From BP-464 sp045805505 (GTDB lineage Bacteria; Actinomycetota; Thermoleophilia; Solirubrobacterales; Solirubrobacteraceae), in NCBI GenBank assembly GCA_045805505.1, contig JBJMLA010000121.1, positions 1 through 64,000 on the forward strand: DNA of 64,000 nucleotides, read 5' to 3'. Position 1 is the stretch's first letter; each line of letters opens with the position of its first letter. Under the pieces are notes generated by a model that was given only the letters and a program-made list of their open reading frames with translations, did not search any database and was not told the DNA's origin. Positions 27,509-34,668 of this stretch are shown in pieces. The position numbers and the translations under genes are program-made.

Positions 27509-28851
27509 TCCCGATCCTGGCCCACGGCATCGTCGGCAAGCAGGACCTGCCGATCCCGTCCTACCTGTTCGGCTGGGGCGCGGCGATCGCGCTGATCGTG
27601 TCGTTCGTCGGATTGGCCTTCGGCTGGCGCGAGCCGCGGCTGGCCGCTCTGCGCGAGCGCGCGCTGCTGCGGGTGCCGGCGCTGCTCGAGGTGCTGACCG
27701 GCCTGATCGGCATCGCCGTGTTCGCGCTCACCGCCTACGCGGGCCTGGCCGGCGAGCAGAACCTCCAGGACAACCTCGCGCCGGTGATGATCTTCATCAC
27801 CTTCTGGGTCGGCGTCGCGGTCGCCAGCATGATCTTCGGGGACGTCTTCGCGGCGTTCAACCCCTGGCGGGCGGTGGGCCGCGCGGTCGGCTGGGCCGCC
27901 CGGCGCCTCGGGCAGGACGTCGAGCCCTACGCCTATTCGGAGCGGCTGGGGCGCTGGCCCGCCGCGGCGTGGATCCTGATCTTCGCCTGGGTCGAGCTCG
28001 CCTCGCAGGACCGCAACGACCCGAGCTTCCTGGCCACGCTGATGCTCGTCTACGCCGCGATCCAGCTGGGCGGGATGGCGGTCTTCGGCGAGCGGGCGTG
28101 GAGCGCGAACGCCGACGGCTTCGGCGTGTACTTCCGGATGCTCGCCCAGCTCTCGCCGCTGCGCTGGGAGCGCGGCGGCGTGTTCCTCCGCCCGCCGGGC
28201 ATCGGCGCCGTGCGCTTCGAGGCCGCGGCCGGCACCACCGCGCTCGTGCTCGCCTCGATCGGCTCGACGAGCTTCGACGGCTTCACGGCGGGCCCGTTGT
28301 GGAACGACGTGCGCCACCCGATCGAGGACCTCTTCCGCGACATCGGGTTCGGCGGCACCTGGCCGATCGCACTGGCGGCGACGGTCGGGCTGCTGGCGGT
28401 CGTCGCGCTCGTCACCGGCTTCTACTTCCTCGGTCTGTGGGGCGTGCGCGGCGTCGACCGCACGCGCTCGCTGCGCGAGCTGGGCCGGCTCTTCGCCCAC
28501 ACGCTGATCCCGATCGCGGCCGCCTACGTCTTCGCGCACTACTTCTCGCTGCTGACCGCCGACGGCCAGGCGATCGCCGGCCTGCTCTCCGACCCGCTCG
28601 GGCACGGCAGCGACCTCTTCGGGACCGCCGACTGGAAGCCCGACCTCGGCTGGATCGCCGCCAACACCGTCTGGTACATCCAGATCGCCGCGCTGCTGGC
28701 CGGCCACATCACCGGCCTGGTCCTCGCCCACGACCGGGCACTCGAGCTCTATCCGGACGGCGCGGCCGCCACGCGGTCGCAGTACTGGATGCTCGCCGTG
28801 ATGGTCGGGTTCACCAGCCTGGCGCTGTGGCTGCTGTCGCTGAACGCCTAG
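27505..28851 (+). CDS. polytopic membrane protein, fenitrothion hydrolase (FedA)-like
   Basis: 448 residues with about 10-11 hydrophobic helices. It opens IPILAHGIVGKQDLPIPSYL and has a conserved-looking FGDVFAAFNPWRAVG between helices 3 and 4. The N-terminus resembles proteins often labelled fenitrothion hydrolase in actinobacteria, named after the two-gene fedA/fedB system of Burkholderia; the native substrate in actinobacteria is unknown and pesticide hydrolysis should not be assumed. TTG start overlaps the upstream stop (TTGA). Its end overlaps the convergent luciferase-like gene by 4 nt. Confidence 0.65.
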   Translation: MIPILAHGIVGKQDLPIPSYLFGWGAAIALIVSFVGLAFGWREPRLAALRERALLRVPALLEVLTGLIGIAVFALTAYAGLAGEQNLQDNLAPVMIFITFWVGVAVASMIFGDVFAAFNPWRAVGRAVGWAARRLGQDVEPYAYSERLGRWPAAAWILIFAWVELASQDRNDPSFLATLMLVYAAIQLGGMAVFGERAWSANADGFGVYFRMLAQLSPLRWERGGVFLRPPGIGAVRFEAAAGTTALVLASIGSTSFDGFTAGPLWNDVRHPIEDLFRDIGFGGTWPIALAATVGLLAVVALVTGFYFLGLWGVRGVDRTRSLRELGRLFAHTLIPIAAAYVFAHYFSLLTADGQAIAGLLSDPLGHGSDLFGTADWKPDLGWIAANTVWYIQIAALLAGHITGLVLAHDRALELYPDGAAATRSQYWMLAVMVGFTSLALWLLSLNA

Positions 28852-29681
28852 ACGGACGGGCCCTGCGCGACGAGCTCGAGCGCCCGCTCCGGCGTGATCG
28901 CGCCGTGGTGGAGATCCTCGAGGAACCAGGTCATGCCGGCCGCCTCGAGCTCGCCGACGTCCGGCGCCTCGGTGTCGAAGGCGCGACCGATGTAGACGAG
29001 GTCGAACGGCCGGTCGTCCGCGCGGTAGGCGTTGACGCGGCGCGCGACCTCGGCGAACTCCTCCGGGGTCACGCTGACCCCCGCCTCGTACTTGTCGCGC
29101 ACCGGGACGATCCCGTCGAGCCGCGATCCGGCGCGGCGGTACGGGCGCTCCTCCGAGCCCAGGCGCGCGGCGCCCCACAGCTTGATCTTCGGATCGGGGA
29201 CGGGGGTGAAGCGAACCTCGTGCTCGGTGCCCAGCGCGGCGCCGGCGTCCTCCCCAGACCACAGGTGCTCGAGCAGGTCCAGGTCGGCGTCGAGGCGGTC
29301 ACCGCGGGCGTGGCGGCTCGCGTCGCCGACCTCCTCGCCCTCGAAGACCGCGAACTCGGGGTCGACGCCGAGGCCGACGCCCAGCACGACCCCCTTGGCC
29401 AGGCCCTGCAGCGTGACGGCCTCGCGCGCGACCTTCCACACGCGGCGGCGCGGGAGCGGCGTGATCAGCGGGCCGACGACGAGGTCGGGACAGCGCGCGG
29501 CGATGGCGGCCAGCGCCACCCACGGATCGCAGACCGGCTTGTTGTGGGCGAACCACACGTGGTCCCACATGAAGAGCCCGTCCCAGCCGCCGGCCTGCGC
29601 CGCCTCGGCCACCGCCAGCAGCCGCTGCGGATCGGCGTAGACGTCGTAGTTCGAGAGGTAGAGGGCGCGCTTGAAGCTCAT
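28848..29681 (-). CDS. luciferase-like (LLM-class) flavin-dependent oxidoreductase
   Basis: 277-residue TIM-barrel protein. VAEAAQAGGWDGLFMWDHVWF (in two parts about 24-44), LVVGPLITPLPRRRVWKVAREAVTLQGLAKG and VVLGVGLG are the standard strand-helix segments of bacterial luciferase-like monooxygenases, many of which use F420 or FMN in actinobacteria. Substrate unknown. The ATG is 9 nt downstream of the 3' end of tRNA-Val on the same strand, with no Shine-Dalgarno and no TANNNT box between, so the mRNA probably arises by tRNA 3' processing from a shared transcript. Confidence 0.86.
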   Translation of the reverse strand: MSFKRALYLSNYDVYADPQRLLAVAEAAQAGGWDGLFMWDHVWFAHNKPVCDPWVALAAIAARCPDLVVGPLITPLPRRRVWKVAREAVTLQGLAKGVVLGVGLGVDPEFAVFEGEEVGDASRHARGDRLDADLDLLEHLWSGEDAGAALGTEHEVRFTPVPDPKIKLWGAARLGSEERPYRRAGSRLDGIVPVRDKYEAGVSVTPEEFAEVARRVNAYRADDRPFDLVYIGRAFDTEAPDVGELEAAGMTWFLEDLHHGAITPERALELVAQGPSV

Positions 29682-29690
29682 GCTCGATGA

Positions 29691-29764
29691 TGGGCGCTGC
29701 TGGGCTCGAACCAGCGACCCCCACGGTGTAAACGTGGTGCTCTGACCAACTGAGCTAAGCGCCC
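29691..29764 (-). tRNA. tRNA-Val (anticodon UAC)
   Basis: 74 nt. Acceptor GGGCGCT/AGCGCCC, anticodon stem CCACG/CGTGG with loop TTTACAC giving TAC, T arm GCTGG-TTCGAGC-CCAGC. Discriminator A and no CCA encoded. Sits between the P450 gene (upstream, same strand) and the luciferase-like gene. Confidence 0.95.
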
Positions 29765-29774
29765 GACGCCGGTG

Positions 29775-29780
29775 AGGCTA
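29775..29780 (-). promoter_or_regulatory. -10 box of tRNA-Val
   Basis: TAGCCT on the minus strand, 10 nt before the mature tRNA 5' end, the same spacing as at tRNA-Glu. It lies just past the P450 stop codon. Confidence 0.5.
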
Positions 29781-29781
29781 G

Positions 29782-31134
29782 CTAGGCCGCGGCCCGCACC
29801 GTCACCGGCAGCCCGCCGATCGGGCCGATGGTCGGTGTCTGGCGGATCTTCAGCTGGTGGCCCGCCGGTAGCTCGAGGCGGAAGTCGCGCAGGATCCGGC
29901 GCGCCATCATCCGGATCTCCTGCTGGCCGAAGCGCATCCCGATGCACGTGCGCGAGCCGCCGCCGAACGGGACGTAGGCGCCCTTGGGGATCTGCTCGCG
30001 AGCGCCCGGGGCGAAGCGCTCGGGGCGGAAGGCGAACGGCTCGTCCCACACGTCGGGCAGGTGGTGGCTGACCCACGAGGAGTAGTTGACGAACGCGCCG
30101 GCGGGCACGGTGTGGCCGGCGAACTCGTAGTCGGCTGTCGCCTTGCGGGGCCCGATCCAGGCCGGGGGGTACAGCCGCAGCGCCTCGTCGAGGCACAGCT
30201 CGAGAGCGTCGGCGTCGCCCGCCGCGCGGTCGGCCCACTCCGGCGCCCCGGCCAGCTCGTGGAACAGGAAGGCGATCGTCGAGGTCGTCGTGTCGTGGCC
30301 CGCGAACAGCAGCGTCATGACCTCGTCGCGGATGTGCCGCTTGGAGAGCGTGCGGCCCTCCTCGTCGGAGGCGTCGATGAGCAGCGAGAGGATGTCCTCG
30401 CCGCGCTCCCCGCTCGCGCGGCGCTGGTCGATCTCGGCCTCGATGACCGCGTCGAGCTCGCGCCGCGCCCGCTGCATCCGCGCCCACGGGGTGAACGGGC
30501 CGCGCAGGATCTGGCGCACGTAGGGCTGGCCCCAGAAGCCCAGCGCGATCTCGAACAGCTCGGCGGTGCTCCCGGCGCTGCGGCCGGGATCCATGCCGAA
30601 CAGCGCGCGCATCGCGATGCGCATCGCCAGCCGGCGCGTCCAGCCGTAGAGGTCGAGCGCCTGGCCGGGGCGCCACGTGCTCACCGCGGCCTCGATCTCG
30701 GCGTCCATCAGGTCGCCCAGCGCGGCGATCCGCTCGTGGTGGAACGCCGGCAGCATCACCTTGCGCGAGCGCCGGTGGAAGTCGCCGTCGATGGTCAGCA
30801 GCCCGTCGCCGAGCAGTGGGATGAGATCGCCCATGTGGCCCTCGCGCCACGAGAAGTCCTTGGCGTGCGAGACCAGCATGTGGTGGTTGGCCTCCGGGCC
30901 GATCATGAACACCACGCGCCCGTGGAAGATCCGCAGCGTGAAGACCGGGCCGAAGTTCGCGTAGCCCTCGAGCAGCAGGCCCAGCGGGTCGACGAGCATC
31001 CGCTGCGTGCGCGCCATGCTGAAGTTGTCCTCTCCGGGCGGGAAGGGGACGGTCGCCCGCCGCTCGGCGCGCAGGTCGGCGGCGAGCCGGAGCATCGGGT
31101 TCGTCGAGACCGGCTGGGGCCCGGCGAGGGACAT
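29782..31134 (-). CDS. cytochrome P450
   Basis: 450-residue soluble P450 monooxygenase. The I-helix oxygen-binding motif is LLFAGHDTTTS (about 270), the K-helix is ELCLDEALRLYPP, and the heme-binding loop is VPFGGGSRTCIGMRFG (about 392-407) with the axial Cys. Length and lack of a membrane anchor or fused reductase fit a three-component bacterial P450. No redox partner (ferredoxin, reductase) is adjacent; substrate unknown. Divergent from the kinase-like gene with 32 bp between start codons, each strand with its own -10 box. Confidence 0.95.
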   Translation of the reverse strand: MSLAGPQPVSTNPMLRLAADLRAERRATVPFPPGEDNFSMARTQRMLVDPLGLLLEGYANFGPVFTLRIFHGRVVFMIGPEANHHMLVSHAKDFSWREGHMGDLIPLLGDGLLTIDGDFHRRSRKVMLPAFHHERIAALGDLMDAEIEAAVSTWRPGQALDLYGWTRRLAMRIAMRALFGMDPGRSAGSTAELFEIALGFWGQPYVRQILRGPFTPWARMQRARRELDAVIEAEIDQRRASGERGEDILSLLIDASDEEGRTLSKRHIRDEVMTLLFAGHDTTTSTIAFLFHELAGAPEWADRAAGDADALELCLDEALRLYPPAWIGPRKATADYEFAGHTVPAGAFVNYSSWVSHHLPDVWDEPFAFRPERFAPGAREQIPKGAYVPFGGGSRTCIGMRFGQQEIRMMARRILRDFRLELPAGHQLKIRQTPTIGPIGGLPVTVRAAA

Positions 31135-31140
31135 GCCGCG

Positions 31141-31146
31141 ACGATA
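31141..31146 (-). promoter_or_regulatory. -10 box for leaderless P450 gene
   Basis: TATCGT on the minus strand, 6 nt before the ATG at 31134. Confidence 0.5.
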
Positions 31147-31152
31147 CCTGGG

Positions 31153-31158
31153 TAGCCT
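31153..31158 (+). promoter_or_regulatory. -10 box for leaderless kinase-like gene
   Basis: TAGCCT, 8 nt before the GTG at 31167; 6 bp from the opposing P450 box. Confidence 0.5.
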
Positions 31159-31166
31159 CGTGACCA

Positions 31167-31688
31167 GTGCTCGCGGGTCTTCAGCGGGGCAGGCTGCGCA
31201 CTGCGGCGGGAGGGTTCTTCGCCGTCATCTTCGTCCTGCTCTTCGCGGTCTCGGACCCGGTGCAGGCCGGCGCGGTGCTGTTCGTCGTGCCGGTCGCCCT
31301 GCTGGCGCTCGCCGACGGGTTGCGCGGTGGCGTGGTGGCCGCGCTGCTGGCCAGCGTCCTGGTCGTCGTCTGGGCCGTCGTCGACGACATCGGCCTCAAC
31401 ACGCTGGGGTACGGCTCGCGCATCCTGGCCTTCGCCCTGATCGGCACGCTGGTCGGCCGGTTCGAGGATCTCGCGCGGGCCTACGAGCGCCGGCGCCTGG
31501 ACGAGCGCTACGCCGGCGAGCTCCACGACCGCGTGGTGCAGTCCCTGGTCGTCGCCAGCTATCAGCTGCGCGAGGAGAACAGTCCCGCGAGCGCGGCGGT
31601 CGACGAGGCCCTGGCCGGGGCCAAGGAGATCATCAGCGCGCGGCTCGGCGAGGTCGAGCCGGGCGACCTGCGCCTCAGCGACGGCTGA
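31167..31688 (+). CDS. membrane histidine-kinase-like protein lacking ATPase domain
   Basis: 173 residues. Residues 12-100 form about four membrane helices (FFAVIFVLLFAV, AVLFVVPVALLALAD, VVAALLASVLVVVWAVV, ILAFALIGTLVG). After a coiled segment comes a HisKA_3-type dimerisation helix with ELHDRVVQSLVVASYQL, in which His120 is the expected phospho-acceptor. The protein ends about 50 residues later with no HATPase domain, and the next gene is on the other strand, so no frameshifted ATPase follows. It may accept phosphate in trans, or be a decoy partner for a complete kinase. Start is GTG. Confidence 0.72.
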   Translation: MLAGLQRGRLRTAAGGFFAVIFVLLFAVSDPVQAGAVLFVVPVALLALADGLRGGVVAALLASVLVVVWAVVDDIGLNTLGYGSRILAFALIGTLVGRFEDLARAYERRRLDERYAGELHDRVVQSLVVASYQLREENSPASAAVDEALAGAKEIISARLGEVEPGDLRLSDG

Positions 31689-31710
31689 GGCGCAGGAACA
31701 CCGACGCCGA

Positions 31711-32679
31711 CTAGTCCTGCTTGGCGTCCTCCGCGGGGGACTGCGAAGCGTTCTCCTCGTTGTCCTCGCCGGGCTTCTCCTGCTTGCGCACGACCTTCTC
31801 GCAGGACCCGTTGGGGTTCTCGGCGGTCGCGTCGGCGATCACGTCGACGAGGTCGAGCGACGCGACGTCGTTGCCGTCGCCGCAGTCGACGGTGTCGGCC
31901 TCGCCGTCACGGGTGCGGATGCGGTCGTTGCCGCCTTCGCCGTGGACGACGTCGCCCGCGGTGTCGCCCGGACCCGAGACGTCCTTCTGGGCCTTGGCGA
32001 ACAGCAGGTCGTCGCCGTCGCCGCCGAACGTCTCGTCGTTGCCCTGGTTGGCCGCGATGACGTCGTTGCCCGCGCCGCCGTACTGGGTGTCGTCGCCCAG
32101 CCCGCCGGACAGGAAGTCCCGCTCGCCGTTGCCGGCGATCAGGTCGTTGCCGTCGCCGCCGTGCAGGCGGTCGCGGCCGTCGCCGCCGTAGACCGTGTCG
32201 TTGCCCGCGCCGGCGAAGATCCGGTCGCGGCTGATCGGATCGCCCAGCTCGGGGGCGTCGCCGACCAGCGTGTCGTCGCCGGCGTTGCCGACGATCAGGT
32301 CGCCCCCGGGTCCGCCGCGGACGTTGTCGTTGCCCGCGTTGCCGAACAGGCGGTCGCGGCCGGCCTCGCCGACGATGTGGTCGTCGCCCTGGCCGCCGAC
32401 GATGAGATCGCGCCCCTCGCCTCCGGTCAGGGTGTCGTTGCCGAGGTTGCCGAACAGCCGGTCGCGGCCGAGGCCGCCGAGCACGACGTCGTCGCCGGCC
32501 CTGCCGAAGACGCGGTCGTTGCCGCCGCGCGCGTCGATGACGTCGGCCTGCTTGCTGCCCACAAGCCGGTCGTTGCCTTCGCCGCCGTTGATGGTCGCCG
32601 CGGTGGCGATGCCGGCCGTCGCGGCCAGTCCTGCGAGCGCGGCGATTGCCGCGCGGGGCGCTCTCCCTGAGTGCTTCAT
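31711..32679 (-). CDS. secreted RTX repeat protein, 322 aa
   Basis: Sec leader MKHSGRAPRAAIAALAGLAA, then about 20 GGxGxD nonapeptides (GGNDRVFGRAG, GGLGRDRLFGN, GNAGDDTLVGD, GGDGNDLIAGN) over residues 32-270, a Cys pair (DCGDGND, SCEKVV) and an acidic Gln/Glu-rich tail. It is one of four such proteins in the window. Unlike most genes here it has a strong Shine-Dalgarno (AAGGAGG, 12 nt before the ATG), suggesting a leadered transcript. Calcium-stabilised surface or secreted protein; no enzymatic domain. Confidence 0.85.
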   Translation of the reverse strand: MKHSGRAPRAAIAALAGLAATAGIATAATINGGEGNDRLVGSKQADVIDARGGNDRVFGRAGDDVVLGGLGRDRLFGNLGNDTLTGGEGRDLIVGGQGDDHIVGEAGRDRLFGNAGNDNVRGGPGGDLIVGNAGDDTLVGDAPELGDPISRDRIFAGAGNDTVYGGDGRDRLHGGDGNDLIAGNGERDFLSGGLGDDTQYGGAGNDVIAANQGNDETFGGDGDDLLFAKAQKDVSGPGDTAGDVVHGEGGNDRIRTRDGEADTVDCGDGNDVASLDLVDVIADATAENPNGSCEKVVRKQEKPGEDNEENASQSPAEDAKQD

Positions 32680-32791
32680 GTTGTCGCCTGCCTCCTTCGA
32701 GAGGGGGTCGGGTGCCGTTTCCGCCAGTCAGAACCCGATCGCCGTTTCGGAGTTGCGCGCGGACCCTGCTTTACTACGGCCCGTCGTTGAA

Positions 32792-32865
32792 GGGGGCGTA
32801 GCTCAGTCGGTTAGAGCGCCGGCCTGTCACGCCGGAGGTCGCGGGTTCGAGTCCCGTCGCTCCCG
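32792..32865 (+). tRNA. tRNA-Asp (anticodon GUC)
   Basis: 74 nt. Acceptor GGGGGCG/CGCTCCC (one G-U), anticodon stem CCGGC/GCCGG with loop CTGTCAC giving GTC, T arm CGGG-TTCGAGT-CCCG. Discriminator G, as in tRNA-Asp; no CCA encoded. A TTGCGC and TACGGC pair spaced 16 bp lies upstream (32753-32780). Confidence 0.95.
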
Positions 32866-32871
32866 TAGTAC

Positions 32872-32905
32872 GAAGACCCTGCTAGCGCGGGGTCTTCTTC
32901 GTTTT
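32872..32905 (+). terminator. rho-independent terminator of tRNA-Asp
   Basis: GAAGACCC (32872-32879) pairs with GGGTCTTC (32890-32897) around a 10-nt loop and is followed by TTCGTTTT. It is the clearest intrinsic terminator in the window and abuts the 3' end of the convergent permease gene. Confidence 0.85.
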
Positions 32906-33642
32906 CAGGCGCGGCCGGTGTCGCGCAGGTAGGCCCACCGAGCGACGGCGCCGAGGACGACCGTCCAGGCCGCGACGACGAGCCAGCCCGTGGTGCCCCA
33001 GGCGCTGCCGCCGACGCCCACCCGGCCCGCCTGGACGAGATAGCTCGACGGCAGCGCCTGTGAGAGGTCGTGCAGGAAGCCGTGTTCGGGGACCGGGAAC
33101 CACGTCCCGCTGACGAAGGCCAGGATCGCCGTGGTGCCGCCGACGGCCGGACCCATCGAGTCCTCGCTGAGCAGGTGGCCGATGGCGATGCCCAGCGCGG
33201 CGAACGGGATCAGCCCGACCAGGATGAGCCCCGTCATCTCCAGCCACCGGTTGATGGGCAGCGAGACGCCCATCACGATGCCGGCGGCGTAGAGCACCAG
33301 GATGCTCATCAGCGCGACGGCGTAGCCCGTCACGAGCTTGGCCCGGATGTACTCGTACGGGGTCAGCGGTGTCAGGCGCAGCTGCCGGTTCCATCCCGCC
33401 TTGCGCTCCGACGCGATGCGCGCGCCGGAGGACAGCATGGCGGTCATCGTCCCGAACGAGCTGATGCTGACCATGAAGTACAGCGCCATCGACAGCCCGG
33501 TGCCGCCGACGTCCTCCTCGTTGTTGTTGGTGCCGACGATGAGCAGGTAGAGCACCACCGGGAAGATCAGCGAGAAGACCAGGAAGCGCCGGTTGCGCAG
33601 CGTGCGCAGCAGCTCGAGGCGCAGGTAGGTGCCGTGGCTCAT
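32905..33642 (-). CDS. ABC-2 type transporter permease
   Basis: 245-residue integral membrane protein with six helices (for example LVFSLIFPVVLYLLIVG, LYFMVSISSFGTMTAML, LMSILVLYAAGIVMGV, GLILVGLIPFAALGIAIG). ERKAGWNRQLRLTPLTPYEYIRAK is the cytoplasmic loop typical of ABC-2 exporters. It overlaps the upstream ATPase gene by ATGA, forming a two-gene exporter of the drug/antibiotic resistance type (DrrAB-like). Substrate unknown. Confidence 0.9.
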   Translation of the reverse strand: MSHGTYLRLELLRTLRNRRFLVFSLIFPVVLYLLIVGTNNNEEDVGGTGLSMALYFMVSISSFGTMTAMLSSGARIASERKAGWNRQLRLTPLTPYEYIRAKLVTGYAVALMSILVLYAAGIVMGVSLPINRWLEMTGLILVGLIPFAALGIAIGHLLSEDSMGPAVGGTTAILAFVSGTWFPVPEHGFLHDLSQALPSSYLVQAGRVGVGGSAWGTTGWLVVAAWTVVLGAVARWAYLRDTGRA

Positions 33643-34544
33643 GGCGCGGGCTCCTCGTCGGCGGTCAGCTGCAGGAAGGCCTCCTCGAGGGCCGCGCCGC
33701 TGATCTCGATGTCACGCGCCGCGGGCTCCGCGGCCAGCAGGGCACGGATCGCCTGGTCGGAGTCCGTGCAGCTCAGGACGACGGCCTCGCCGCGCCGGTC
33801 CGCACCGGACACGCCCGGCAGCCGGCCGAGCGCCTCGAGGTCGGCGCCCGGCAGGGTGGCGCGGATCGTCCGGTGCCCGACGAGCGCCTTGATCTCGGTC
33901 GTGGGCCCGTCGGCGACCACCTTGCCGCGGGCCATCAGCACGACGCGGTCGGCGTAGGCGTCGGCCTCCTCGAGGTAGTGCGTGGCGAACACCACGGTGC
34001 GTCCGCCCGCCGCCACCTCGCGCATCGTCGTCCAGAAGGCGCGGCGCGCCTCGACGTCCATGGCCACCGTCGGCTCGTCGAGCACCAGCAGCTCGGCGTT
34101 GCTGACCAGCGCGACGGCGAAGCGCACCCGCTGGGTCTGGCCACCCGAGAGCTTCTGCGTGGGCTGGCGCGCGATGTCGGCGAGGCCCGCCAGCTCCAGC
34201 GCCTCGTCGACGCCCAGCGGGCGGGGATACAGCGAGGCCATCATCTCGACGAGCTCGCGCACGGTCAGATACGGGATGACCGATCCGGTCTGGAGCATCG
34301 CGCCGACGCGGCCGTCGCGCACGGCGTCGGCCGGGGCGCCGCCGAACAGCTCGGCGGTGCCGCTGTCGGGTGCGAGCAGGCCGAGCGCCACGTCGATCGT
34401 CGTCGACTTCCCGGCGCCGTTGGGCCCCAGCAGCGCCACCGTCTCACCGGGCTCGATCACGATGTCGACGCCGCGCACCGCGTGCACCCGACCGGCGGGG
34501 GACCGGAAGGACTTCTCGACGCTGTGCAGCTCCAGGGACGGCAC
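33639..34544 (-). CDS. ABC transporter ATPase
   Basis: 301-residue nucleotide-binding subunit. Walker A GPNGAGKST (about 39-47), signature KLSGGQTQRVRFA, Walker B LLVLDEPTVAMD and the H-loop VVFATHYLEEAD are all present. The C-terminal 80 residues form an accessory domain common to drug-exporter ATPases. GTG start with a TAGCGT box 9 nt upstream, no Shine-Dalgarno. Operon with the permease downstream. Confidence 0.93.
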   Translation of the reverse strand: MPSLELHSVEKSFRSPAGRVHAVRGVDIVIEPGETVALLGPNGAGKSTTIDVALGLLAPDSGTAELFGGAPADAVRDGRVGAMLQTGSVIPYLTVRELVEMMASLYPRPLGVDEALELAGLADIARQPTQKLSGGQTQRVRFAVALVSNAELLVLDEPTVAMDVEARRAFWTTMREVAAGGRTVVFATHYLEEADAYADRVVLMARGKVVADGPTTEIKALVGHRTIRATLPGADLEALGRLPGVSGADRRGEAVVLSCTDSDQAIRALLAAEPAARDIEISGAALEEAFLQLTADEEPAP

Positions 34545-34553
34545 GAGCTCGTG

Positions 34554-34559
34554 ACGCTA
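34554..34559 (-). promoter_or_regulatory. -10 box for leaderless ABC ATPase gene
   Basis: TAGCGT on the minus strand, 9 nt before the GTG at 34544. Confidence 0.45.
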
Positions 34560-34568
34560 GCCGGGCCG

Positions 34569-34618
34569 TTGTCCACTGACAAACCGCTTCCTGAGACGTT
34601 CTCATGACGAACTGGTTC
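34569..34618. promoter_or_regulatory. three short inverted repeats in a divergent intergenic region
   Basis: TTGTC-CACT-GACAA (34569-34582), GAGA-CGT-TCTC (34593-34603) and GAAC-TG-GTTC (34609-34618) lie within 50 bp between the ABC exporter and RTX genes. They could be regulator-binding sites; no regulator gene is adjacent and short palindromes also arise by chance. Confidence 0.25.
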
Positions 34619-34668
34619 GGCGCCGATACACCAGATGGAGGCCGGACGGCAGTCCGCTTCCCCGTCGC

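Noticed and set aside
32746..32791. TANNNT leaderless-type box before tRNA-Asp
   Set aside because: The best hexamers there (TACTAC, TACGGC) do not fit TANNNT; a TTGCGC/TACGGC pair is only a weak promoter guess, so it is not listed separately.
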